A DNA stretch of 64,000 bases, from contig NZ_OX030782.1 of NCBI RefSeq assembly GCF_943733665.1, positions 2,134,501 through 2,198,500 on the forward strand, read 5' to 3'. Below the pieces are notes generated by a model, which worked only from the letters and a program-made list of their open reading frames with translations, did no database searches and was not told the DNA's origin. Shown one piece after another: positions 55,711-63,155 of this stretch (position 1 is the first letter of the stretch; each line of letters opens with the position of its first letter). The DNA comes from Aquimarina sp. Aq107 (lineage in GTDB: Bacteria > Bacteroidota > Bacteroidia > Flavobacteriales > Flavobacteriaceae). The position numbers and the translations under genes are program-made.

Positions 55711-56841
55711 ATGAGAAAAGATCGATTATATTTTTTGACTTTTATTTCTATATCAGTTATATTTCTAATTATCGCATCATTTGGCGTAAAATACTTTATT
55801 AAAGTAAGTGCTAATCAGCTCATCGAAATCCAGTTAGAATCCAGTAAAAGAGAAGCTAACGAGATTTCTAGATTATCACATTATCAAATATCGGGAGGTA
55901 TTGATAAACAAGTTGTAATTAAAAACATCCAAAATACAATTGCAAATACACATAATGAAGCTTCTTTTATTTGTGTATTTGATTGGTCAGGAAAAGAAGT
56001 ATGTCATCCGGACAGAACCAAAGTTGGTCAGAAAGTAAACTCTGATCAATCTCTTATTAAATCACTAAGTGAAGAAGATAGTTCTGATAAACTTTATGAT
56101 CTATTAATTAATCAAAGAAAAGAAACTGACAGTGTACCTACTATTGATAGATTATCGGAAATTGTATATATAGCGCCAGTAAAAGATTCTGATCTTATTG
56201 TTGCAGCGCACGTTAATTTAAACAAGGTTAGTGGTCAAATTAGAAAACTGAAAACAAGTTTTTATACAATTTTTGCGTTAATGGGAGGATTAATTATTTT
56301 ATCTTCTTTTATGGCTGTTCGAATAATAGGAAGTTATTATGAAAAACAATTAGAACAAAAAAATATAAACTTAGAAAGTGAATTACTCAATCTATCTAAA
56401 TTAAACACTGATCTTATTGCTTATCAACAAAAAGTAGTTGAAAATACAGAGGAGGAATTATTAGACTCAAACATAGAGTCTAATACTGAAAATATAAAAG
56501 AATCAAGTAAAAAGAGAATTCTTACTTACATTAGAAATGAGTTGATTCCTGTTCCCATAAATAACATATCATACATTTATACGGAAAATACAATAACATA
56601 TATTGTATGTTTTAACGGTAAAAAATCGACAAGTAATGATAGTTTAGATGACATGCTTATGAATCTGGATACCTCACTATTCTTTAGAGCAAATCGTCAA
56701 TTTATAATAAGTATTACTGCTATTGCAAAAATTATCAAATACGGAAATAGTCAGCTTAAAATTTTGATAAAAGACGCAGATGTAGAAATAATTATTAGTA
56801 AGAATAAGGCTGCTGAATTTAGACAATGGTTAAATATCTAA
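55711..56841 (+). CDS. membrane receptor with LytTR DNA-binding domain
   Basis: A 376-residue one-component regulator: membrane helix (about 8-28), extracytoplasmic Cache/PAS-like domain (about 30-185, with 'SFICVFDWSGKEVCHPDRTKVG' region typical of single Cache folds), second helix (about 188-206), a Leu/Asn-rich coiled coil (about 210-255), and a C-terminal LytTR domain (about 270-374). No receiver and no kinase: the sensor is joined directly to the DNA-binding part. It sits between the two inverted cassettes whose promoters share a tandem-repeat element, so it is the obvious candidate regulator of both. Confidence 0.88.
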   Translation: MRKDRLYFLTFISISVIFLIIASFGVKYFIKVSANQLIEIQLESSKREANEISRLSHYQISGGIDKQVVIKNIQNTIANTHNEASFICVFDWSGKEVCHPDRTKVGQKVNSDQSLIKSLSEEDSSDKLYDLLINQRKETDSVPTIDRLSEIVYIAPVKDSDLIVAAHVNLNKVSGQIRKLKTSFYTIFALMGGLIILSSFMAVRIIGSYYEKQLEQKNINLESELLNLSKLNTDLIAYQQKVVENTEEELLDSNIESNTENIKESSKKRILTYIRNELIPVPINNISYIYTENTITYIVCFNGKKSTSNDSLDDMLMNLDTSLFFRANRQFIISITAIAKIIKYGNSQLKILIKDADVEIIISKNKAAEFRQWLNI

Positions 56842-57073
56842 AAAGATATTTTTTGACTATTAAATAAATTATTTCTTCTTTTTTCAATACTACTTCTCCA
56901 CTACCTTTAATTTGTTATTTAAAGCATAAAATCCACTAATTTGAAATGTGATTTAGGTAGACAATAGGTAAACATAGTACCCTTCTAACATCATTTATTC
57001 AATATTTAGGATTTAGTTAAACTCCATTCATTATATAGGTTTAAATAAACTCACAGGAAAAAAAAGGGTTGAA

Positions 57074-57165
57074 TATTTCAAGTCTTTTTTTTCCTTTTTA
57101 AGGCTACTTTTTCCTTCTCACATATATTTGTTTGATTCTACCTCCTTCATTGCCGGTTATTTGCA
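57074..57165 (+). promoter_or_regulatory. shared regulatory element, right arm
   Basis: Lies in a 348-bp gap (56842-57189) without genes. ATTTCAA, four variable bases, TTTTTTTCCTTTTTAA (57074-57101) contains TTTTTCCTT (57088-57096), repeated exactly at 57108-57116 (period 20 bp); TTATTTGCA follows at 57157-57165, again 57 nt after TTTTTA. A perfect TAnnTTTG box, TATATTTG, also occurs at 57123-57130 but has no counterpart in the left arm. Either could be the -7 element. Confidence 0.6.
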
Positions 57166-57189
57166 TCATAAATCATAAATAATCTAAAA

Positions 57190-58038
57190 ATGAAAAAATC
57201 AATTTTCTTATTATTCGCTTTCATATCATTATTAACAAGTTGTAGTAGTGATGACAATGATACTATTATCGAACCAGATCCAACTCCTGATGCTAACGCT
57301 GTGCGATTGGTTGCAGATCCTGAATTCGGAAATATCCTTACAGATGCTAACGGAATGTCTCTTTATTTCTTTTCTAGAGATACTAAAACACAATCAGAAT
57401 GTAATAACGACTGTAAAACAGCTTGGCCAATATTTTATCAAGCAGATTTAACATTAGATGATGGTTTAAACGCTTCGGACTTTGGAGTAATTACAAGAAC
57501 GGATGGGGATAAACAAAACACTTATAAAGGATGGCCTTTATATTATTTCTTTAATGATAATGTAGCTGGTGATACTAACGGAGATAAAGTGGGCAACAAT
57601 TGGTATATCGCAAAACCTGATTATTCTTTAATGTATGCGGAAGCGCAATTAATTGGTAGAGATGATGCAGGAAATGATCTAAACTTTACTAGTGGCTATG
57701 AAACTGGTGATGAACTTACATTTTACTTGACTAGTAGCACTGGTAGAACAATCTATGCTTTTGTCAATGACACCAAGGATGATAATAATTATACACTACA
57801 GGATTTTTCTAATGATCCAATTTGGCCAATTTTTCATATCGACATCAACAACCTTCCAAGTATATTGGATGTTAATGACTTTGGTACTATCGATGTATTT
57901 GGTAGATCACAATTAACCTATAAAGGAAGACCTCTTTACTATTTCGGACAGGATATAGAAAGAGGAGACAACTACGGAGTTAGCGTTCCATCACCAGGTA
58001 TATGGCCAGTAGTTAATACGGATACTACACCATTATAA
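57190..58038 (+). CDS. COG4315/Lipoprotein_15 repeat lipoprotein
   Basis: A 282-residue lipoprotein (lipobox 'LTSC', Cys18) with two copies of the secreted repeat PF03640. Copy one: 'ILTDANGMSLYFFSRD', 'CNNDCKTAWPIF', 'YKGWPLYYF'; copy two: 'TSSTGRTIYAFVND', 'DPIWPIF', 'YKGRPLYYFGQD'. The W-P signature is intact in both; the CxxxC is present only in the first. Function of the family is not established; it recurs near redox and electron-transfer genes. Followed by a hairpin, then a heme lipoprotein, as the start of the right arm of the inverted locus. Confidence 0.88.
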   Translation: MKKSIFLLFAFISLLTSCSSDDNDTIIEPDPTPDANAVRLVADPEFGNILTDANGMSLYFFSRDTKTQSECNNDCKTAWPIFYQADLTLDDGLNASDFGVITRTDGDKQNTYKGWPLYYFFNDNVAGDTNGDKVGNNWYIAKPDYSLMYAEAQLIGRDDAGNDLNFTSGYETGDELTFYLTSSTGRTIYAFVNDTKDDNNYTLQDFSNDPIWPIFHIDINNLPSILDVNDFGTIDVFGRSQLTYKGRPLYYFGQDIERGDNYGVSVPSPGIWPVVNTDTTPL

Positions 58039-58087
58039 AAATTTAAACTTGATATCGTCATATAAATATTTAAGTAGTTAGTTGGTT

Positions 58088-58126
58088 ATAAGAGGAAGAT
58101 AAGACTTCTTGCTTTCTTCCTCTTAT
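58088..58126 (+). terminator. hairpin between lipoprotein and heme-lipoprotein genes
   Basis: ATAAGAGGAAGA (58088-58099) pairs with its complement at 58115-58126, 15-nt loop, followed by TTTTAAATTTT. Could end the first gene's message or only reduce readthrough to the downstream genes, for which I see no separate promoter. Confidence 0.65.
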
Positions 58127-58144
58127 TTTAAATTTTAAAAGAAA

Positions 58145-58492
58145 ATGAATGACCTGTTAAAAATCAAAAACATACTAATAATTACAATAGGTATCACCTT
58201 TCTTTCTTGTGAAAGGAATGTAGAAGAAGAATCTGGTATTATTTCAGAAGAATTATGCGATCCAGCAATATCTTTTTCTACTGATATTAAATCAATTATT
58301 GATAATAACTGTATAAGTTGTCATGGAGGAAACCAAGCTCCAGATTTAAGAACTTATGAAAATATAAGCGCTAACTCAGAACGAGTTAGAACGCAAGTAG
58401 TAAATAGAACAATGCCATTAGGAGGTTCTTTAAGCAATGATCAGATAGAATTGATCCGTTGTTGGATAGAAAATGGAGCTCTAAATAATTAA
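58145..58492 (+). CDS. mono-heme c-type cytochrome-like lipoprotein
   Basis: A 115-residue lipoprotein (lipobox 'FLSC', Cys22) with a single covalent-heme motif CISCH (Cys56, Cys59, His60) and a likely axial Met in 'RTMPLGGSLS' as in planctomycete-type cytochrome c domains. The C-terminal 'IRCWIENGA' is typical of these modules. Periplasmic or surface electron carrier. It is followed after 10 bp by the OB-fold gene of the right cassette. The left cassette has no such gene. Confidence 0.88.
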   Translation: MNDLLKIKNILIITIGITFLSCERNVEEESGIISEELCDPAISFSTDIKSIIDNNCISCHGGNQAPDLRTYENISANSERVRTQVVNRTMPLGGSLSNDQIELIRCWIENGALNN

Positions 58493-58502
58493 ATCTAATA
58501 TT

Positions 58503-58931
58503 ATGAATAGTAAAACAAGAAGCATACTTAGTATATCTATGCTACTACTGATTCTGACAGGGATATTTATTTATAATAATATATATAATAAATCTTTCGT
58601 CGATATATCAGAATCTAAACCTAATATATCGATAGAATCTAATGAATTGGTAGATAGCTTTTCTAACAATGAAAATGAAGCAAATGCTAAATACTTAGAA
58701 CAAATTATTCAGGTTCAAGGTTCTATTACAGAAATAACTTCTGGAAAAAACGGAAATAGCATCATTACATTAGGTAATGATAATACTATAGGCAATGTAA
58801 CCTGCTACATCTCTTCTGAAGAAAGCTTAAAAACAAACAATCTAAAAATAGGTCAGCATATCAATATTAAAGGCATCTGCACGGGATACTTAATGGATGT
58901 AGTATTGGTTAAATGTGTGATTATTGAATAA
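58503..58931 (+). CDS. OB-fold tRNA_anti-like exported protein, right copy
   Basis: A 142-residue paralogue of the protein at 55032-55457, with the same N-terminal anchor and OB fold: 'NEAN.KYLEQIIQVQGSITEI', 'LKIGQHINIKGICTGYLMDVVLVKC'. Ends 19 bp before the YceI gene. The order OB-fold, YceI, DUF5777 is kept in both arms. Confidence 0.85.
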   Translation: MNSKTRSILSISMLLLILTGIFIYNNIYNKSFVDISESKPNISIESNELVDSFSNNENEANAKYLEQIIQVQGSITEITSGKNGNSIITLGNDNTIGNVTCYISSEESLKTNNLKIGQHINIKGICTGYLMDVVLVKCVIIE

Positions 58932-58950
58932 ACCATAAACTTAAAAAGAA

Positions 58951-59496
58951 ATGAAATCTCTATATATATTATTATTCACAATATTACTTTCCACTGTCTC
59001 CTTTGGACAAGGAAAATTTTTAACAAAACAAGGATATACTTCTTTCTTTTCTGCCACACCAATAGAAGATATAAAAGCAGAAAACAATCAGGTATTAAGT
59101 ATTATAGACACATCAACAGGTACAATAGCAATATCTATTTTGATGAAATCATTTATGTTCGAAAAATCGTTGATGCAAGAACATTTTAATGAAAACTATG
59201 TAGAGTCTGACAAATACCCTAAGGCAATATTTAAAGGCCAAATTCTGGATTTTAATGCACTAACTAAAAATGAACAAACTGTATCAATTGTTGGTGATAT
59301 TACTATCCATGGAGTAACAAAAAAAATTGAAACCAAAGGTATAATTAGCAAAAACAAAGAAAATATATTCTTAAAAGGAACCTTCCCAATAAAGGTGGCT
59401 GATTTCGAAATCGAAATACCATCCGTAGTAACTAATAATATAGCAGAAAGTATAAAAATAACATTTGAACTAGATCACAAACCTTATAAAAAATAA
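58951..59496 (+). CDS. YceI family lipocalin-like periplasmic protein, right copy
   Basis: A 181-residue exported YceI protein with a signal peptide ending 'SFGQ'. Key stretches: 'TSFFSATPIEDIKAENNQ', 'EHFNENYVESDKYPKAIFKG', 'ITIHGVTKKIETKG'. About two thirds identical to the left copy in the N-terminal half, less so later. One base before the DUF5777 gene. Proposed carrier of an isoprenoid lipid; in this arm it is next to a heme protein, which favours a quinone-like ligand, though that is inference. Confidence 0.9.
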   Translation: MKSLYILLFTILLSTVSFGQGKFLTKQGYTSFFSATPIEDIKAENNQVLSIIDTSTGTIAISILMKSFMFEKSLMQEHFNENYVESDKYPKAIFKGQILDFNALTKNEQTVSIVGDITIHGVTKKIETKGIISKNKENIFLKGTFPIKVADFEIEIPSVVTNNIAESIKITFELDHKPYKK

Positions 59497-59497
59497 T

Positions 59498-60412
59498 ATG
59501 AAGAATTTTTTAATTGTTTTTGCACTTTGGGCATTGAGTTCTAATTCATATGCACAAGATCTACTAGACATTCTAGAAGATGAAACACCACAGACAAAAA
59601 GTTATACTACTTCTACTTTTAAAGGAACTAGAATATTAAATGGTCATTCTGTAGAGAACAGAAATAAAGGTACTTTAGAATTTGTTATATCACACCGTTT
59701 TGGACGAGTTAATCTTGGAATTGATGAATTATATGGATTAGATCAATCTAATATCCGTTTTGCTTTTGAATATGGATTGTCTGATAATATAATGTTAGGA
59801 GTAGGTCGAAGTAGTTTTGACAAAACATATGATGGCTTTATTAAATACAAATTCTTAAAGCAAAGTACTGGTGAAGGATCATTCCCATTTACAGCATCAC
59901 TTTTCTCAAGCATTGCTTATAGAACATTAAAGGATTTTGACCCAGAAAATGAGCCTACTTTTAGTCAAAAATTATCATATGTTTCACAAATACTAATTGC
60001 CAGAAAATTTAGTCCTGCATTTTCATTACAAATTACCCCAACTTATATTCATAGAAATTCTGTGAAAATTAATGATGATCCACACGATATTTTTGCTGTC
60101 GGTATAGGTAGTAGATTAAAGCTGACTAAAAGAATATCTATAAACGGAGAATACTTTTATACTGCTAATCCGTTAGAGTCTATCGACGCAACAAACTCTT
60201 TAGCGTTTGGGGTAGATATAGAAACAGGAGGACACGTATTTCAAATAATTCTATCCAACTCTATTACTATGATAGAAAAAAGTTTCATCACAGAATCTAC
60301 AGACAATTTCTTTGAAGGGGATATACATCTTGGGTTCAATATATCTAGAGCTTTTCAGGTAGGAAACAAGAAAAAACGAAAACTTAACAAAATGAAGAAT
60401 TCCGGAATATAA
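59498..60412 (+). CDS. DUF5777 family outer-membrane beta-barrel, right copy
   Basis: A 304-residue exported barrel-type protein, paralogue of 53575-54489. Signal peptide ends 'SYAQ'; shared features are 'DLL..LE.E.PQ', 'GHSVENRNKGTLEFVISHRFG' , 'YDGFIKYKFLKQ' and 'ILIARKFSPAFSLQITPTYIHR'. The C-terminus differs by a basic tail after the last strand. One base after YceI, so translation is coupled. Confidence 0.87.
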   Translation: MKNFLIVFALWALSSNSYAQDLLDILEDETPQTKSYTTSTFKGTRILNGHSVENRNKGTLEFVISHRFGRVNLGIDELYGLDQSNIRFAFEYGLSDNIMLGVGRSSFDKTYDGFIKYKFLKQSTGEGSFPFTASLFSSIAYRTLKDFDPENEPTFSQKLSYVSQILIARKFSPAFSLQITPTYIHRNSVKINDDPHDIFAVGIGSRLKLTKRISINGEYFYTANPLESIDATNSLAFGVDIETGGHVFQIILSNSITMIEKSFITESTDNFFEGDIHLGFNISRAFQVGNKKKRKLNKMKNSGI

Positions 60413-60428
60413 TATCAAATAAAACAAA

Positions 60429-60827
60429 ATGTTTAGAAGAAATTTTAAAGTTAAAGGAGAGGATGTTGATGATTATATGGTAATGCAAAATTCTGCATAC
60501 ATTGCTTATACATCATCCGTATTACTTGCCTTCTTATTTGACAAAGGGTATACTGACAAAAAAAGAAACAAAACAAAACTTAATGTACAGGAATCTATAG
60601 AATCCCTAAGCCAAAGAAAACATTTAATGTTTATGCAAGATTTTTTTATAAACCTGGAACTTATTTGTATTGATAATGACAGTCAAAAATTAGCCATTAG
60701 AAATCGTTTTTTTAATGCTAATAATGAACTATGTGCAACTATTAATAGCTATTTATATTGGATTGATAGTGTACATCAAGAAATTATCACACCACCAAAA
60801 AAAATAATAAACCGATTATTTAATTAA
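60429..60827 (+). CDS. hotdog-fold thioesterase-like protein, divergent
   Basis: A 132-residue cytoplasmic protein. The pattern 'EDVDDYMVMQNSAYIAY' followed by a long helix, a segment on beta strands and 'NELCATINSYLYWID' matches the layout of 4HBT-type acyl-CoA thioesterases (where the family has Asp-x-Asp...His-x-Asn-Asn near the start). The usual His-Val-Asn-Asn is replaced by Met-Val-Met-Gln-Asn, so activity is uncertain. It ends the right-arm operon, 16 bp after DUF5777, before a strong terminator. Fold assignment by pattern only. Confidence 0.55.
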   Translation: MFRRNFKVKGEDVDDYMVMQNSAYIAYTSSVLLAFLFDKGYTDKKRNKTKLNVQESIESLSQRKHLMFMQDFFINLELICIDNDSQKLAIRNRFFNANNELCATINSYLYWIDSVHQEIITPPKKIINRLFN

Positions 60828-60901
60828 ACTATTGGGTTAACCGAAGCAAGGGGAAAAAAATTGCTATGAACATTAGTTAATATTGGATAATTGGTGGTTA
60901 G

Positions 60902-60935
60902 AAAGGCTGAGTTGATATCAACTCAGCTTTTTTTT
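60902..60935 (+). terminator. intrinsic terminator of the right-arm operon
   Basis: GCTGAGTTGAT and ATCAACTCAGC form an 11-bp perfect stem without a loop spacer (60906-60927), flanked by AAAG and followed by eight T. The rest of 60828-61098 shows no gene. Confidence 0.9.
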
Positions 60936-61098
60936 AATAATTCTCGTTTATTGATTTTATTTAAAATAATACTTTAACAAAATAACCCCTGCAATCATAG
61001 AGACTACAGGGATTCAGATTCAAACACAAAATCTATCTATAAATACAAAAGCAACTAAATCTTCTGTTTCTATATCATTAGTTTTGGGGTAAAAAAAT

Positions 61099-61764
61099 TT
61101 AAAATTTTTTCTCTGATTTTAAAGTATTTATATCAGTGATAAGCTGATTAATAGATGCTCTATTTAAACCATTATAAATACCTCTTATATGTTTCTTTTT
61201 ATCTACCAAAACAAAATTTTCGGTATGAAGAAAATCCTCTTTCGTTTTTGTTTCTCCTAAATTCTCTTCAACGAAGTAGGAATTACGTCCTAGATCATAA
61301 ATTACATCACGATCTCCAGTTACTAAATGCCACTTAGAATTCAGAACACCTTTTAGTTCTGCATACTCCTGTAATATCGGTATTGAATCTCTTTCTGGAG
61401 TTACAGAATGTGATAATAATAAAATATCTTCATCATTTTTAAATTCTTCTTGCAACAACAACATATTGGATGTCATTTTTGGACAGATTCCAGGACATGT
61501 TGTAAAGAAAAAATCAGTTATATAAATTTTATCATCGAAGGTTTTACTAGTCACAATCTCTCCCTCTTGATTCACTAAAGAAAAATCAGGAATTTTATGA
61601 AAATCATTAAGTTCTTTTGCATAAGGAGTTAGCCAATGCGGCGTAAAACTAGCATCCTGATAATATGGTAGTACTTCTACTCTACTCATATTTTCTTTTT
61701 GCTTACAACTGAAAAGCAAGCAACATAAAATAATACTATAACTTTTTAAACTGTACAATTTCAT
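61099..61764 (-). CDS. SCO1/SenC family copper-chaperone-like lipoprotein
   Basis: A 221-residue thioredoxin-fold lipoprotein (Cys20 in 'LLFSC'). The copper motif CxxxC is Cys90-Pro-Gly-Ile-Cys94 in 'FFTTCPGICPKM', with the distal ligand His180 in 'DFLHTENF'. SCO proteins deliver copper to, or reduce thiols in, cytochrome oxidase. No oxidase genes are visible here, so it may serve the lipoproteins of its own operon. Last gene of the second YHYH operon, overlapping the MORN-type gene by 29 bp. Confidence 0.92.
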   Translation of the reverse strand: MKLYSLKSYSIILCCLLFSCKQKENMSRVEVLPYYQDASFTPHWLTPYAKELNDFHKIPDFSLVNQEGEIVTSKTFDDKIYITDFFFTTCPGICPKMTSNMLLLQEEFKNDEDILLLSHSVTPERDSIPILQEYAELKGVLNSKWHLVTGDRDVIYDLGRNSYFVEENLGETKTKEDFLHTENFVLVDKKKHIRGIYNGLNRASINQLITDINTLKSEKKF

Positions 61765-62350
61765 TTTCCAACTTATAACATAAATTAGCTCTTTTTAAGC
61801 CAAAAACACGTCCGTTTTTTGCTTCGTAGTTCACATATAGCTTTCCATTCTCTAACCAAGCCTGCTGCATTCCATTTTCTTTTCCATTAATCAAATTAGT
61901 TCGTTTAGACAGTTGACCATTTGTAAACCATTTTTTTTGAACTCCATTCCGAGTTCCTTTTATATAATTAGATTCTGAAGCTATATTACCATTTGGCCAC
62001 CAAATTTTTACAACTCCATCAAGGTGGTTAGCTATATAAAATGATTCTTTTTGCAACAAACCATCAGAAAACCATTTTTGAGCTAACCCTTCTTTTTTAC
62101 CTTCGTAATAACCTACTTTTTCTTCAAGCATTTTATTAGAATGAAACTTTACAGCATAACCAGAAAAAGGTTTTTGCTCATAGTACCATTTTCCTTCACT
62201 TGCATTTAAAATCAACAAGTCCTTAGGCACCAAAACATTATTGATTATTTTTTTATCCGTATCAACAATATGATTTTCCCCATCTGTTTTACAAGCCATA
62301 AAACAGATAGAAAAAAAACTACTTATAAAAAAACATTTAATTAACCGCAT
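61736..62350 (-). CDS. MORN-variant repeat lipoprotein
   Basis: A 204-residue lipoprotein (Cys20 in 'FMAC') consisting of five or six MORN_2-type repeats of the form 'G..V.YYEGKKEGLAQKWFSDG' (about 60-190). Automated annotation often calls this family a YwqK antitoxin, but no toxin is present and the protein is exported. I start at ATG 62350, which gives a proper lipoprotein signal and overlaps the YHYH stop by 14 bp; the frame opens at a TTG 27 bp earlier. Repeats likely form a surface for binding partners. Confidence 0.85.
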   Translation of the reverse strand: MRLIKCFFISSFFSICFMACKTDGENHIVDTDKKIINNVLVPKDLLILNASEGKWYYEQKPFSGYAVKFHSNKMLEEKVGYYEGKKEGLAQKWFSDGLLQKESFYIANHLDGVVKIWWPNGNIASESNYIKGTRNGVQKKWFTNGQLSKRTNLINGKENGMQQAWLENGKLYVNYEAKNGRVFGLKRANLCYKLENEIVQFKKL

Positions 62351-63116
62351 TGGGAGTTCCATTAAATGGTCCAGCAAAAACTATATAACTACCTGTATTA
62401 GAATATAATTCATTAATAACATGATAATGATACTCAGCTTCTTCTGAATGTTGTGTTATATGAGTATGACCTCCAGAAGCATCTAAATCCGTAGGATACG
62501 TACCTGTAGAATTACACTTTCTACCATAGATAAAAAATCCATCCGATATAATCCCGATCAAATTTTCATCATCATTAGACCATGCTCTTGGTTCTAAATG
62601 ATAATGATATACTCCAGGTCCTATATGTCCTCCTGTATAATCCAAAGACCCTGCTGCCTGATCTAGCGCACCATTTCCTTCTTGATCATTAAAAAGTGCT
62701 GCCCCACTTACAGCTATCCCAATTGTTCCCAAAGATGTTGCTGTAGTGTTATTAGCTAATTGTGGATTTGCAGAAACTACTAAAGTAGCAGAAGCATCAA
62801 AATTAGGTATTATACTTGGCGTTGAGGCAACATCAGGTTCTTCAATATATAATGCATTACCTTCACCCCAATAAGATGTTGTATGATTGGGTCTTCCTGT
62901 AGTTTCAATAACTACATTAGATCCATCCAAATAAATATCTGTCTCATCTGTATCGAATTCTGTAAAAGCAGCGTGCAATTCTGCAACAGTACCATCATCA
63001 TCCGTTGTAGATGTTCCATTATCATCACCACTACAAGCTATAAAAACGATGCAAACGGTACAAACTAACAATGCCAGTGGAATAATCTTTTTAGATATAA
63101 GTTTCGTATTCATCAT
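62337..63116 (-). CDS. YHYH domain lipoprotein (second locus)
   Basis: A 259-residue lipoprotein (Cys28 in 'FIAC') with an Asp/Ser/Thr-rich linker and a YHYH domain. Unlike the first-locus protein it has two motif copies: YHYH at 170-173 ('GVYHYHLEP') and again at 229-232 ('AEYHYHVIN'), with 'SDGFFIYGRK' between. His, Asp and Gly richness suggests metal binding. Second gene of an operon with an EF-hand lipoprotein, a MORN-type protein and a SCO-like copper protein. Start is the first of two adjacent ATGs. Confidence 0.87.
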   Translation of the reverse strand: MMNTKLISKKIIPLALLVCTVCIVFIACSGDDNGTSTTDDDGTVAELHAAFTEFDTDETDIYLDGSNVVIETTGRPNHTTSYWGEGNALYIEEPDVASTPSIIPNFDASATLVVSANPQLANNTTATSLGTIGIAVSGAALFNDQEGNGALDQAAGSLDYTGGHIGPGVYHYHLEPRAWSNDDENLIGIISDGFFIYGRKCNSTGTYPTDLDASGGHTHITQHSEEAEYHYHVINELYSNTGSYIVFAGPFNGTPNAVN

Positions 63117-63155
63117 ATTCTTAGATTTAGTTAATTCTATATTAGTTTTATAATC

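Noticed and set aside
57123..57130. TATATTTG as the sole -7 element of the right arm
   Set aside because: It matches the consensus perfectly but is absent from the left arm, whereas TTATTTGCA is kept at the same offset in both; I left both possible rather than choose.
61736..62350. Toxin-antitoxin reading of the MORN-repeat protein (often auto-named YwqK antitoxin)
   Set aside because: It has a lipobox and is exported, sits among lipoproteins, and no toxin gene is present.
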